From Achromobacter pestifer (GTDB lineage Bacteria > Pseudomonadota > Gammaproteobacteria > Burkholderiales > Burkholderiaceae_B): a stretch of DNA of 64,000 nt. A program made the position numbers and the translations under genes. The stretch is taken from assembly GCF_902859625.1 (NCBI RefSeq), contig NZ_CADIJX010000001.1, positions 682,001-746,000 on the forward strand, in the 5' to 3' direction. Of the stretch, positions 50,635-60,963 are shown piece after piece. How positions within the stretch are numbered: position 1 is the first letter of the stretch; each line of letters opens with the position of its first letter. Under the pieces are notes generated by a model. That model was not told where the DNA came from. It ran no database searches and was given only the letters and a program-made list of their open reading frames with translations.

Positions 50635-52427
50635 GCGCCTGGCCCGAACCCTTTTCGTTTGGCGCGCTGCCGCTGCCCGATGGCCGCACGCGCTTTCGCC
50701 TATGGGCGCCATCCGCACCGCCGGGCCTGGCCTTGTTGATCGATGGGCAGGCGCCCATACCCCTGTCACCAGACGCCGAGGGCTACGTCCAAGCCGATGT
50801 TGCTTGCGCGCCAGGCACGCGATACCGATACCGTCTGGACGAAGGCCTGGCGGTTCCCGATCCCGCCTCGCGCCTGCAAGACGGCGACGTCCACGGCGCC
50901 AGTATTGTCACCGGCGCCGATGCCTATCCCTGGCGCCACCCCTCCTGGCCCGGACGGCCTTGGGAAGAAGCGGTGATCTATGAAGTCCACGTGGGGCTCG
51001 CCGGCGGCTACGCGGGGCTGGAATCCCGGCTTCCTGATCTGGCGGCCCTGGGCATCACGGTCATTGAATTGATGCCGATCGCGCAATTCCCTGGGCCGCG
51101 CAACTGGGGCTATGACGGCGTCCTGCCCTACGCGCCGGACACCGCCTACGGCAGTCCGCAGGAACTCAAGCGCCTGATCGATACCGCGCACGGGCTGAGC
51201 ATGAGCGTGATGCTGGATGTCGTCTATAACCATTTCGGCCCTGATGGCAACTACCTGCCGAGCTATGCGGCGCCATTCTTCCGCCACGACATCCCGACCC
51301 CATGGGGCGCCGCCATCGACTTCAGGCAGCCCGCCGTGCGCCGCTTTTTTCAAGAAAACGCGCTGTACTGGCTCACGGAATACCGTTTCGACGGCCTGCG
51401 CCTTGATGCCGTGCATGCCATCCCCGACCATGACTGGCTGGTGGAGCTGGCGACGTTCGTACGGGGCCAGATACCGGCGCCGCGCCGAATCCACCTGGTG
51501 CTGGAGAACGACGATAATCGCGCTTCCCTGCTGGACGCCGGCTATGACGCGCAATGGAACGATGATGCCCATCACGTGTTGCATCATCTCTTGACGGGCG
51601 AGGCCAGCGGCTACTACGCCGACTACGCCGCTCGGCCAGGCGGCAACCTGGCCCGCTGCCTGGCCGAGGGGTGGCTGTTCCAGGGGCAGCCCTCCGAATA
51701 CCGCCATGGCCTCCCGCGGGGTGAACCGAGCGCGCATCTGGCGCCGACGTCATTCGTGCTGTTTTTGCAGAACCACGATCAGATCGGAAATCGCATGCGC
51801 GGCGACCGCCTGACCGATCTGGCGGCAACGCGCGAACGCCTGCGCGCCGCCGTCGCACTGCAATTGCTGGCCCCTCAGATACCGTTGATATTCATGGGGG
51901 AAGAACACGGCAGCCAGACACCTTTTCTTTACTTCACAAGCCATGCCGACCCCGAGTTGGCGGCAGCGGTGCGTGAGGGACGACGCAAGGAATTCGCCTC
52001 GTTTCCGGAGTTTGGCGGCAGCGATCCGAATATCCCCGATCCAAATTCAGAGGCCACCTACGCGGCGAGCAACCCCTGGCTTAAAGCCCGCGGCGCCGAT
52101 GGCGGCGAATGGCTGGCGTGGTATGGCAGGCTGTTGCGCTTGCGGCACCACGCCATTTCGCCAAGGCTTGCTGGCACGAGAAGCCTGGGAGCGTGCTCGT
52201 TGGGCACGCATGGCGTGCATGCGCAATGGCGTCTGGGCGATGGCGCCTTGCTGACCCTATACGCCAATATGGGCGCCGCGACGCAACCCTTACCCTCCGC
52301 GCTGAAACCGCGCGAAACCCACCGGGCGGCCATGCTGTTCCAATCCGGGGACGAGGCATTTTCCGAAGCTTGCGGGGGAAATCTGCACCGCGACAGCATC
52401 ATCTGGCTATTGGAAGAACGCTCATGA
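50631..52427 (+). CDS. treZ: Malto-oligosyltrehalose trehalohydrolase TreZ
   Basis: 598 residues from ATG 50631 (ATGA overlap with glgX). It opens with the small N-terminal domain FGALPLPDGRTRFRLWAPSAPPGLALLIDGQ, then VIYEVHVGLAGGYAGLESRLPDLAALGITVIELMPIAQFPGPRNWGYDGVLPYAP, a TreZ hallmark. The catalytic residues are in GLRLDAVHAIPDH (D259) and LVLENDDN (E292); FLQNHDQIGNRMRG follows. TreZ removes trehalose from maltooligosyltrehalose made by TreY. The usual treY neighbour is two genes downstream, separated by malQ. Confidence 0.94.
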   Translation: MSAWPEPFSFGALPLPDGRTRFRLWAPSAPPGLALLIDGQAPIPLSPDAEGYVQADVACAPGTRYRYRLDEGLAVPDPASRLQDGDVHGASIVTGADAYPWRHPSWPGRPWEEAVIYEVHVGLAGGYAGLESRLPDLAALGITVIELMPIAQFPGPRNWGYDGVLPYAPDTAYGSPQELKRLIDTAHGLSMSVMLDVVYNHFGPDGNYLPSYAAPFFRHDIPTPWGAAIDFRQPAVRRFFQENALYWLTEYRFDGLRLDAVHAIPDHDWLVELATFVRGQIPAPRRIHLVLENDDNRASLLDAGYDAQWNDDAHHVLHHLLTGEASGYYADYAARPGGNLARCLAEGWLFQGQPSEYRHGLPRGEPSAHLAPTSFVLFLQNHDQIGNRMRGDRLTDLAATRERLRAAVALQLLAPQIPLIFMGEEHGSQTPFLYFTSHADPELAAAVREGRRKEFASFPEFGGSDPNIPDPNSEATYAASNPWLKARGADGGEWLAWYGRLLRLRHHAISPRLAGTRSLGACSLGTHGVHAQWRLGDGALLTLYANMGAATQPLPSALKPRETHRAAMLFQSGDEAFSEACGGNLHRDSIIWLLEERS

Positions 52428-54559
52428 CCCGTTCCAGCCAACACGAACTGTCCGCGCTGGCCGCCACCGCCGGTCTTGCCGAACATTGGACGGGCGCCGA
52501 CAACAGGCCCCGCCAAGTGTCGCCCGATACGCTGCGCGCGCTCCTGCGCGGCATGGATCTTTGCGCCGACAGTGCCGAGGATATCCGGGACAGCAGACAG
52601 CGGCTGATGCCCGCATCCGGCCTGGGAAGATTACCGGCCATGCTCGTTGCCACTGCGGGCGAGTCGGTGGACTTGCCCGCCAGCTGTGCGGGACACTATG
52701 AAATCCTGACCTCTGACGGCAAACGTGCTGCGGGACACACGACGGCCGGCGCCGATGGCGCAGCGCAGCTGAGGGCGCCCGACACACCGGGCTACTACAC
52801 GCTGTCCACCCGCAGCGGCACGGCGAGCCTTGCGGTCGCGCCGCGCCGGGCCCCCACTTTGGACGACCTGGTGCAGACCCCCAATACCCGCATCTGGGGG
52901 CTGACCGCACAGGTGCACAGCTTGCGCAGATCGTCGGGCGACTTGCGCCATGCGACCCACGGTTTTGGCGATCTGGCCGCCGTGCGTGAATTGGCCGAGG
53001 CCGCGGCTGCGGCGGGTGCCGACGCACTGGCAATCAGCCCTATTCATGCCCTGTTCGCGGCGGACCCGGGGCAATGCAGTCCATATTCTCCATCCAGCCG
53101 CCTGTTCATGAATACCCTGTATGCCGATCCCGCCACGGTCCTGGGCGAAGACGCCATGCGCCAAGCCCTGGGCGGACTGGATAGCGCGCAGCTGCGGGCG
53201 CTGGACGCCCAACCCCTGATCGACTGGCCCGCCTCGGGCGCGTTGCGCCAACGTCTGCTCCGTGGCCTGCATGCATGGTTCACAGAGCACGCCACGTCCG
53301 AGCAGCGCCAACACTACCGCGCCTACTGCGCAACGGCGGGACAAGATCTGCAAGACCACGCGCTGTTTGAAGCGCTGCATCTGGCGCAGACCCGCCAGCG
53401 AGGCATGCCTGCGCCTTGGACCGAGTGGCCTGGCGCCCTGCGCGATCCGCAGTCTGCCGGCGCCGTCAGGTACGCCCAGGAGCATCCAGAGGAATTGGAT
53501 GCGCACATGTTCAACCAGTGGCTGGCATCGGCCAGCCTGTCACAGGCTCACCGGGCCGCACGCAATGCCGGCATGCGGATTGGGTTGATTGCCGACCTGG
53601 CCATCGGGGGCAGCGCATTGGGCAGCCATGCCTGGAGCCGTCAAGCCGATCTGGTGAAGTCGGCCGGCGTCGGCGCTCCGCCGGACCTGCACAATCCCCA
53701 GGGTCAATGTTGGAACTTGACCGCCCTCTCTCCCGCCACGCTGCTCTCGTCCGGTTTCTCTGCCTTCCTGGCCATGTTGCGCGCCAATCTGTCGAACGTC
53801 GGCGGATTGCGCATCGACCACGTGCTGGGCATGGCCAGGCTGTGGCTGATTCCCGATGGAGCGGCGCCTGAGGATGGGGCCTATCTTAGCTATCCATTGC
53901 GCAGCCTGCTGAAACTAACCGCACTGGAGGCGTGGCTGCATCGCGCGCTTATCGTCGGCGAAAACCTCGGCACCGTGCCCGAGGGATTCGATCCTCAGCT
54001 GTTCGAACATGGCTTGCTGGGCATGGACGTGCTGTGGTTCATGCGCAAAGCAGTCGGCGCTGCGGCCATGGAGACAAACACAACGGCCGCCTTTGTCGCT
54101 CCCAGCGACTGGCCGCCGCAGGCCGTTGCCATGACGACCACTCACGACCTGCCGACGTTGACGGGCTGGTGGCACGCGCAAGACATTGCTTGGCGTTCGC
54201 GTCTATCCCTGCTGGGCGCCGACGAAGACGAATCCTTGCTCCGGCGGGCCCGCAACGCAGACCGCTCGGCCTTGTGGCAAGCCGTGCAGGCGCAGAGCCG
54301 CGCCATGTCGCATCGAATAATGCCCAGACAAGCCCCCATTCCTGAATTGCTCGGCTTTGTGGCAGCGGCGCCTTGCCCGCTGATGCTGGTGCCGCTGGAG
54401 GACGTGACGGCACAACTCGACCAGCCGAACCTGCCGGGCACCATGCACTCCCACCCCAATTGGCGCCAGCGGCTTTCCCTGCCTGCGACGCAATGTGTCG
54501 ACGCCCCTGACAGCATGGCCAGACTGCAACCCGTACGGTCGCAACGAGGCAAGCCATGA
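52424..54559 (+). CDS. malQ: 4-alpha-glucanotransferase MalQ (amylomaltase)
   Basis: 711 residues from ATG 52424 (ATGA overlap with treZ). It is of the long bacterial type: an N-terminal 130 residues (LSALAATAGLAEHWTGADNRPRQVSPDTLRALLRGMDL) followed by the GH77 barrel with ALAISPIHALFAADPGQCSPYSPSSRLFMNTLYADP, IGLIADLAIGGSALGSHAW, the nucleophile region LRIDHVLGMARLW, IVGENLGTVPEGF (acid/base Glu) and TTTHDLPTLTGWW. MalQ disproportionates maltodextrins, releasing glucose and longer chains. It overlaps treY. Confidence 0.94.
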   Translation: MTRSSQHELSALAATAGLAEHWTGADNRPRQVSPDTLRALLRGMDLCADSAEDIRDSRQRLMPASGLGRLPAMLVATAGESVDLPASCAGHYEILTSDGKRAAGHTTAGADGAAQLRAPDTPGYYTLSTRSGTASLAVAPRRAPTLDDLVQTPNTRIWGLTAQVHSLRRSSGDLRHATHGFGDLAAVRELAEAAAAAGADALAISPIHALFAADPGQCSPYSPSSRLFMNTLYADPATVLGEDAMRQALGGLDSAQLRALDAQPLIDWPASGALRQRLLRGLHAWFTEHATSEQRQHYRAYCATAGQDLQDHALFEALHLAQTRQRGMPAPWTEWPGALRDPQSAGAVRYAQEHPEELDAHMFNQWLASASLSQAHRAARNAGMRIGLIADLAIGGSALGSHAWSRQADLVKSAGVGAPPDLHNPQGQCWNLTALSPATLLSSGFSAFLAMLRANLSNVGGLRIDHVLGMARLWLIPDGAAPEDGAYLSYPLRSLLKLTALEAWLHRALIVGENLGTVPEGFDPQLFEHGLLGMDVLWFMRKAVGAAAMETNTTAAFVAPSDWPPQAVAMTTTHDLPTLTGWWHAQDIAWRSRLSLLGADEDESLLRRARNADRSALWQAVQAQSRAMSHRIMPRQAPIPELLGFVAAAPCPLMLVPLEDVTAQLDQPNLPGTMHSHPNWRQRLSLPATQCVDAPDSMARLQPVRSQRGKP

Positions 54560-57255
54560 GCGCGCCGCGAGCCACAGTCAGATTGCAATTGCATGCGGGT
54601 TTCACCTTCGAGGACGCTTGCGCGCAATTGCCCTACTACGCCGCGCTGGGTATCAGCCATTTGTACCTGTCGCCCATCACGCAGGCCCGAGACGGATCGA
54701 GCCACGGCTACGACGTCATCGATCACGGCACCGTCAGCGCCTCGCTGGGCGGCGAAGCCGCGCTAGCCCATCTGGCGCACCAAGCACGCAGCCTGGGCAT
54801 GGGGCTGATCGCTGACATCGTACCCAACCATATGGCCGCGCATCCCTCCAATGCCTGGTGGGCGGACGTGCTTCGTCATGGCCGCAATAGCCCGCACGCG
54901 CGCTGCTTCGATATCGACTGGTGCCCGCCCGAGCGCGCGACGCACGGAAAAATCCTATTGCCCATACTCGCCGAGCCCTATGGCGTCAGTCTGGACGCCG
55001 GGGATGTGACGCTGGCCCATGATGCGGGCACAAATGAATATTCGATCGCCGCCGGCGGTATCCGGCTGCCTGTCGCGTCTGACTTCAGCCCTGGCGAGGC
55101 CGCGCCAGCCGCCGTGCTTGCCGGGCATGACCCCGCGTCAACCTCCGGAAAGGCCTGCCTGCATGCTTTGCTGGAACGGCAGCACTATCGTTTGGCCTGG
55201 TGGCGCACCGGACCAGAGCAGATCAACTGGCGCCGTTTTTTTGAAATCAATGAACTCGTCGGTGTACGGGTTGAGGATGACGCCGTTTTCGACGCCGTGC
55301 ACGCGCTGGCCATGCGCCTGTACCGCACGGGCATCCTGGACGGCCTGCGCATCGATCATGTCGACGGACTGGCATCCCCCGGCCGCTATCTTCGCAGGCT
55401 GCGCTCCCTTCTTCTCGCTGCGGGGGGTGAGCGCGAACGGGCAGGCCTGCCCCCCAGTCCCTATCTGGTCGTCGAAAAAATACTGGCCCATGGTGAAACC
55501 CTGGATTCCCGCTGGCCCGCCGACGGCACCACCGGCTACGACTTCATGGACCAAGCCAGCGCGCTGCTGCATGACCCAGCAGCACAGCCCGCCTTGGAAG
55601 CGCTCTGGCGCGACATAAGTGGCGATGCTCGCGACGCTGCTACGCAACTGCGCGCCACGCGCACCCGGATACTGACGCGCCATTTTCCTGCGGAGCTCCG
55701 GTCCCTGTTGCAGGCGTTGGCCCGGCTGGCCGAGCTTGACCCTCGCACGCGCGATTGGACCCACGCCATGACCCACCGCGTTCTGTCCGCGCTACTGGCC
55801 GCTTTTCCCGTCTATCGCACCTATGCCGAAGACGGCGGAAGGAGCGAAGCCGACCAGGCCTCATTTCAAATCGCCACCCGCCTTGCACTATCCGCGCTAG
55901 GCGGACGGGCGGACGGCGCAGAGGGCCGGTTGCTATCCCAACTTGATCAATGGCTTGATGGCGCGCATTCGGTTGCGACGCACGGCGGCGGGCAGGAGCA
56001 AGCCGTGGAGGTGGAGGACGCGGGAGCGCATGCGCTGCGCCGCTTCCAGCAACTGACTCCGCCGTTGGCCGCCAAGTCGCTGGAAGACACGCTTTTCTAT
56101 CGCTACGCGCCCCTGCTCTCGCGCAACGAAGTGGGTTCAAGCGCTGAGCGGTTCGCGCTATCGCGCTCGGACTTTTATTCGCTGGCCATGGACCGGGCCA
56201 AAACCCACCCGCAGGCGATGCTGGCCACGGCCACTCATGACCACAAGCGCGGCGAAGACGTCCGCGCCCGCCTGGCCGTGCTGACGGAAGCCCCGGAGAA
56301 ATGGGCAAGCGCCGCGCTGGCTTGGATGCCCCGCTTAGCCCCGGCGGACCTGCCGGCCTACACCGACCGCTATATGCTCTTGCAGAGCCTTGTCGGCGCT
56401 TGGCCTCTTGAGCTTCGCACCGAACGCTTGGACCAAGATGCAACGGCGGCCGGCGCCTTTCTAGACCGGATTGGCGCCTGGCAGCAAAAAGCGCTGCGGG
56501 AAGCGAAATTGCATACCAGCTGGATAGCGCCGAATCTCCCCTATGAACGGGCGGCGCGGCATTGCGTGGAGGCGCTTTCCAACACAAGCACCGGCCGGAC
56601 GCTCCTGCACGAAATCGGAGAATTCGCGCAGCGCGTCGCACCCGCAGGCTTGATCAACAGCCTGACGCAGACGCTGCTTCGCAACACGCTGCCAGGCGTG
56701 CCAGACCTGTATCAAGGCACGGAGCTTTGGGATTTCAGCCTGGTCGACCCCGATAACCGGCAGCCAGTGGACTACCCGGCTCGCACGGCGCTGCTTGCTT
56801 CCCACGACGTCCGCAACGCCATGGACATGAGCGCTGCGGCCTGGCGCAGCGGAGCCATCAAACAGTCCGTCATTCAACGCGCCCTGATCTTGCGAGCCCG
56901 TCATCCTGGCCTGTTCAACGGCGCGCATTACCGTCAGGTCGCCGTGCATGGCCCGCGCGCCGAAAACGTGATTGCATACTTGACCAGCGAGGGCGACAAA
57001 CATCTATTGATCGTTGCGCCTCGATTGTGTGCGTTGGATCTGGTTGCGTACACCCAAGGCCAGGCAGGCAGTGCCCGCGACTATTGGGACGGCACCTATC
57101 TGGAACTACCACTGTCGGGCAACGGCCCTGCCTTCCAGGACGTGCTGTCGGGTCGCAGCCTGCCCCTGTTTCCTGCAACCCGCTTGCCGGTAGCGGCGCT
57201 ACTGCGCGCCTGTCCGATTGCGTTGTGCGCGGCCGGGGACATGACGCTCCAATAG
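54556..57255 (+). CDS. treY: Malto-oligosyltrehalose synthase TreY
   Basis: 899 residues, the normal length. The start RATVRLQLHAGFTFEDACAQLPYYAALGISHLYLSPITQARDGSSHGYDVIDH is the TreY hallmark; later motifs are GLIADIVPNHMA, GLRIDHVDGLASP (nucleophile Asp), YLVVEKILAHGETL (acid/base Glu) and TATHDHKRGEDVRARLAVL. TreY isomerises the reducing-end alpha-1,4 linkage of a maltodextrin to an alpha-1,1 linkage, giving maltooligosyltrehalose for TreZ. It ends the operon, facing katE across 97 bp in which I see no convincing terminator. Confidence 0.95.
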   Translation: MSAPRATVRLQLHAGFTFEDACAQLPYYAALGISHLYLSPITQARDGSSHGYDVIDHGTVSASLGGEAALAHLAHQARSLGMGLIADIVPNHMAAHPSNAWWADVLRHGRNSPHARCFDIDWCPPERATHGKILLPILAEPYGVSLDAGDVTLAHDAGTNEYSIAAGGIRLPVASDFSPGEAAPAAVLAGHDPASTSGKACLHALLERQHYRLAWWRTGPEQINWRRFFEINELVGVRVEDDAVFDAVHALAMRLYRTGILDGLRIDHVDGLASPGRYLRRLRSLLLAAGGERERAGLPPSPYLVVEKILAHGETLDSRWPADGTTGYDFMDQASALLHDPAAQPALEALWRDISGDARDAATQLRATRTRILTRHFPAELRSLLQALARLAELDPRTRDWTHAMTHRVLSALLAAFPVYRTYAEDGGRSEADQASFQIATRLALSALGGRADGAEGRLLSQLDQWLDGAHSVATHGGGQEQAVEVEDAGAHALRRFQQLTPPLAAKSLEDTLFYRYAPLLSRNEVGSSAERFALSRSDFYSLAMDRAKTHPQAMLATATHDHKRGEDVRARLAVLTEAPEKWASAALAWMPRLAPADLPAYTDRYMLLQSLVGAWPLELRTERLDQDATAAGAFLDRIGAWQQKALREAKLHTSWIAPNLPYERAARHCVEALSNTSTGRTLLHEIGEFAQRVAPAGLINSLTQTLLRNTLPGVPDLYQGTELWDFSLVDPDNRQPVDYPARTALLASHDVRNAMDMSAAAWRSGAIKQSVIQRALILRARHPGLFNGAHYRQVAVHGPRAENVIAYLTSEGDKHLLIVAPRLCALDLVAYTQGQAGSARDYWDGTYLELPLSGNGPAFQDVLSGRSLPLFPATRLPVAALLRACPIALCAAGDMTLQ

Positions 57256-57352
57256 CCGCTAGGGCGACGGCGAGAGCCACCAGCCGAAACGGATCCATTG
57301 GCTCGGCTAGGCCCCCGGAGCTCTATGTGCCCCGGTATCCCAGTGCTCCTGT

Positions 57353-59737
57353 TCAAACCCGGGGGGGCGACGTCTCACGCTCCGGATGCCGATGCAACGC
57401 CAGCGATTCGATGAACGCAGCCACGGACAGATCCTGCAACGTGCCGACTATCAGTCCGCCATCCCCTGGTTCGCTGGCGATGCCCGCAGCCTCGAGCAAT
57501 CCGGCCCCCTCTCCCGCCGCCAACAGCGTCTTCCCATGGCGATAGCTGTCGCGCACGAATTCCAATGCCCGGCCATCCGCCTGCCAGCGTTCCAGCGCCG
57601 CCGCTCCCGGTGGAATAACAGCGCCATCGAACAGTCCCGACGGCTGATTGTCCAACGAAGCGTCTGCATCCAGGGAGGCCCCCTCGCTAGTAGGTACCGG
57701 CCCAATGCGCTGGCCGACCAGCCGTACCACGACCCCAGCCTGCATCAACGCATCAGCCACGGCGAATACCGCAGCGCCGTCTACCCCCTCGGCCACCAGA
57801 ATGGCCACCTTGCGCGTAGCGACTCCCCCCTGTCCGGGTCGTGCCGTCAGAGACAAGGAAGGCGACACCTTGACCTCCGGACGAGGCACGCGCGAAAGCG
57901 CTCGCGGCATCGGGTCGGGCAGCGCCATGCCCAGCAAGTCCGAGACCGCCTGCGCCAGTTCGTCTGACACATTGCGCAACGACGCCACCATGCGGTGACG
58001 GATGGCGGCCACGGTGACCTTGCTGAGTTCGAATGCGAAAGCGTTGACAAGATGCCGTTGCTCCCAATCCGTCTGGCTGTTGTAGAACAGCGCCGCCTGG
58101 TTGTAGTGCTCGGCAAACCGTTCAGGATGCCCACGCAATTCATCTCCTGCCACCGGTTCCGGAAACGACACAAAGCCGTCCATGCCGGCCTGGAACGGAC
58201 AGCCGCCAGCCAACGAGTTCGGTTCATAGGCCACGCGCCCGCGATGAACCGCTTGCCGGTGCATGCCGTCACGCTGGTTGTTGTGTACCTGGGCCAGCGG
58301 CGCATTGATCGGAATCTCGTGGAAATTCGGCCCGCCCAGCCGCGAGATCTGCGTGTCCACATAGGAATGGATGCGCCCGGCCAATAGCGGGTCATTGGTG
58401 AAATCTATGCCCGGCACGACGTGCGCGGCGCAGAATGCCACTTGCTCGGTCTCCGCAAAAAAATTGTCCGGATTGCGATCCAGCACCATGCGGCCGATAG
58501 GCTGCACCGGCACCAGTTCCTCAGGAACGATCTTGGTGGCGTCGAGCACATCGAAGCTGAAGCCCTCGGCCTCTTCCTCTGTGAATATCTGCACACCCAA
58601 TTCCCACTCCGGGCCATGGCCGGCATCAATCGCCTCCCACAAGTCGCGGCGGTGGAAATCTGGATCCGCGCCCGAGATCTTCACCGCTTCATCCCATACT
58701 TGGGAATGCGTGCCCAGCACCGGGTTCCAGTGAAATTTCACCAACCGGCTATCCCCCTGCGCGTTGACAAAGCGGAACGTGTGCACGCCGAAGCCTTGCA
58801 TCATCCGATAGCTGCGCGGGATGGCGCGATCCGACATCAGCCACATCAGCATATGGGTCGATTCCGGCATGAGCGATACAAAATCCCAGAACGTATCGTG
58901 CGCCGACGCCGCCTGAGGCATGCCGTGGTGAGGTTCCGGCTTGACCGCGTGGACCAGGTCCGGGAACTTCATGGCGTCCTGAATGAAGAAAATCGGCATG
59001 TTGTTACCGACCAGGTCCCAATTGCCTTCGTCTGTATAGAATTTGACCGCAAACCCGCGCACGTCGCGTGCGGTGTCCTTTGATCCCCGTTCTCCGGCCA
59101 CGGTCGAAAACCGCACGAATACCGGCGTGCGCTTGCCCTTTTCTGCGAATAGGGACGCGCGCGTCAATTGCTCCAACGGCGCATAGCATTCGAAGTAGCC
59201 ATGCGCCGCGGATCCCCGCGCGTGCACAATCCGCTCGGGGATGCGCTCATGATCAAAATGCGTAATTTTTTCACGCAGAATGAAGTCCTTGAGCAAGGCC
59301 GGGCCCCGCAGGCCTGCCTTGAGCGAATGCTGGTTGTCGCTGACGGGCACCCCTTGATTGGTGGTCAATGCCTGCCCTTGACCATCGGCACGTACCCGTT
59401 CCAATCGTCCATCGACCACATTCACGCCGGGTTCGGCTGCCGATCCGGTCTTGGCGCCCTGCTGATCTTCCGATAACGAACTCGCGCCCGCCGAGGGGTT
59501 GGACAGCGCCGCCTGCGCACCGCGATACGGACAGCGCGCGCCCTCCTCGCCGTACTCGCTGGCCTTATTGGCAGGGTGCGGCATCGCCTGGGCGGCGCCG
59601 GCCACCGCCGCTGCGCGCGCCATGGCCGGTTGGCTGGATTTCTTGGGAGGCGGAGCGGCCGGCCCGCTATCTGTATTGGCAAAGGCAGTATCGACAGCCC
59701 CCTTCACCTTCGCCTTGGCGGTTTTCTTATCTCGCAT
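57353..59737 (-). CDS. katE: Large-subunit monofunctional catalase, HPII/KatE type
   Basis: 794 residues from ATG 59737 (AAGGAG six bases upstream); the longer frame start at 59788 lacks a site. A disordered N-terminal tail of about 130 residues precedes the catalase core: [34 protein letters not shown] with the distal histidine, [49 protein letters not shown], and the proximal-tyrosine region [21 protein letters not shown]. The last 150 residues ([26 protein letters not shown]) form the class-I-glutamine-amidotransferase-like domain of large catalases. It detoxifies hydrogen peroxide in the cytosol. A C7 tract lies just before the stop. Confidence 0.95.
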   Translation of the reverse strand: MRDKKTAKAKVKGAVDTAFANTDSGPAAPPPKKSSQPAMARAAAVAGAAQAMPHPANKASEYGEEGARCPYRGAQAALSNPSAGASSLSEDQQGAKTGSAAEPGVNVVDGRLERVRADGQGQALTTNQGVPVSDNQHSLKAGLRGPALLKDFILREKITHFDHERIPERIVHARGSAAHGYFECYAPLEQLTRASLFAEKGKRTPVFVRFSTVAGERGSKDTARDVRGFAVKFYTDEGNWDLVGNNMPIFFIQDAMKFPDLVHAVKPEPHHGMPQAASAHDTFWDFVSLMPESTHMLMWLMSDRAIPRSYRMMQGFGVHTFRFVNAQGDSRLVKFHWNPVLGTHSQVWDEAVKISGADPDFHRRDLWEAIDAGHGPEWELGVQIFTEEEAEGFSFDVLDATKIVPEELVPVQPIGRMVLDRNPDNFFAETEQVAFCAAHVVPGIDFTNDPLLAGRIHSYVDTQISRLGGPNFHEIPINAPLAQVHNNQRDGMHRQAVHRGRVAYEPNSLAGGCPFQAGMDGFVSFPEPVAGDELRGHPERFAEHYNQAALFYNSQTDWEQRHLVNAFAFELSKVTVAAIRHRMVASLRNVSDELAQAVSDLLGMALPDPMPRALSRVPRPEVKVSPSLSLTARPGQGGVATRKVAILVAEGVDGAAVFAVADALMQAGVVVRLVGQRIGPVPTSEGASLDADASLDNQPSGLFDGAVIPPGAAALERWQADGRALEFVRDSYRHGKTLLAAGEGAGLLEAAGIASEPGDGGLIVGTLQDLSVAAFIESLALHRHPERETSPPRV

Positions 59738-59880
59738 GAACGTCTCCTTATCCTCAGTCACATCGTTGACCTCGGCCCATCTGGCCAAGCGGAGAGACGG
59801 TCAGCAAACGCCGTACCCGGGCAGGGTCCGCGCATGTCGCCGCAGCGCGCTCGAACGCACCGGCAAGCCCTGTTTCCTCG

Positions 59881-60963
59881 TCATTTCGGCCGTGGTGCGC
59901 GGATGCCTCGTTGGGCCGACTGCAATTCTCCCCCCCGCACCTTTGGCAGGACATTCAGCAAGGCCCGGGCGACATTGCGCACTTCTTCCTGCACAGCCGC
60001 ATCGCCGTCCAGTTCATCGTGGCTGGTGGCGTAGGGCCGGTAGTAGCCGATGTAGCGATCCAGCCGCGACGCCGCCCCGGCGTCGACCAGCCCCATCCAA
60101 TCCAGCCAGTCGCTCAACGCGCGCCGCTGGCCTTCAATGCCAGCCACATCACCATGCACCACGACCCCATAGGCGCGGCCGGCCAGGTGCTTGGGGTAGT
60201 CCCACCCGGCAAGTTCCACCTGCTTGGCCTTCTGGGGATCTTTGCCGCCGGTCAAGGTGGGATCGGAGTTGCCGCCGTCGGCGCACACCAGCCGGTCGAT
60301 CATCAGCTTCAAGGGACTGGGCGATTGATACCAATACACGGGCGTCACCAGGATTGCGCCATGGGCCGCGACCCATTGTTCGTAGATCCCGGCCATGGCG
60401 TCATTTTCCTGCCCCAGCGAATGATTGGGATAGCAACTGCATGGCCAATGGCACAGAGGCATCGCCGTCGAAACACAGCCTTTGCACGGATGGATCTGGT
60501 ACTGATATTCGGATACCAGCCGACTGAGATCCAGCACATCGGCTTGCACGCTGGCACGTTGCAGTTCATCCAGGATGATGTGTGCCAAACGCCAACTCTT
60601 GGAGATTTCGCCGGGACAGGTACCGTCGTTGCGCGCCGAGCCGATGATCACCAGAACTCGGGACGGCGTGCCCGGATCCTGTTGCACTTGCGCGGCGCGC
60701 GCCAGCCGGTCACGAGTTTCCTTCCACTCCACGGACAGGTTGTAGTCGGGGTCAACATAGTCAGGCCCCGCCTTCACGGTGATCGGAGCCTTCCGGCCCT
60801 GCTCGTAGGCCTCCCAGGCAATGGCCTCCAGGCGCGTCAACGCCTCGGACTCGGTTTGAAAAGCCGGATCATAGAATCGGCGCATGAAGCGTTCACGAAA
60901 AGTTTCGCGGGCCAGTTGGCCCGTATATTGGCCCTTGCGCACCTTTGGATCGATATCGGTCAT
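59881..60963 (-). CDS. NAD(P)H-dependent oxidoreductase of the flavodoxin-like family with N-terminal extension
   Basis: 360 residues. The first 100 residues are a charged helical extension (LARETFRERFMRRFYDPAFQTESEALTRLEAIAWEAYEQGRKAP) not part of the usual flavodoxin fold. From about residue 104 a flavodoxin-like domain begins: RVLVIIGSARNDGTCPGE (FMN-phosphate loop), IHPCKGC, GAILVTPVYWYQSPSPLKLMIDRLVC and GVVVHGDVAGIEGQRRALSDWLDWMGL. A cysteine cluster, CKGCVSTAMPLCHWPCSC, may bind metal or act redox-wise. It overlaps the iron-permease-like gene by ATGA and lies 143 bp before katE, suggesting a shared oxidative-stress unit. Confidence 0.82.
   Translation of the reverse strand: MTDIDPKVRKGQYTGQLARETFRERFMRRFYDPAFQTESEALTRLEAIAWEAYEQGRKAPITVKAGPDYVDPDYNLSVEWKETRDRLARAAQVQQDPGTPSRVLVIIGSARNDGTCPGEISKSWRLAHIILDELQRASVQADVLDLSRLVSEYQYQIHPCKGCVSTAMPLCHWPCSCYPNHSLGQENDAMAGIYEQWVAAHGAILVTPVYWYQSPSPLKLMIDRLVCADGGNSDPTLTGGKDPQKAKQVELAGWDYPKHLAGRAYGVVVHGDVAGIEGQRRALSDWLDWMGLVDAGAASRLDRYIGYYRPYATSHDELDGDAAVQEEVRNVARALLNVLPKVRGGELQSAQRGIRAPRPK

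Noticed and set aside
57358-57367. G7/C7 homopolymer near the katE stop as a phase-variable switch
   Set aside because: Slippage would change only the last two codons and the stop, so a functional switch is unlikely.
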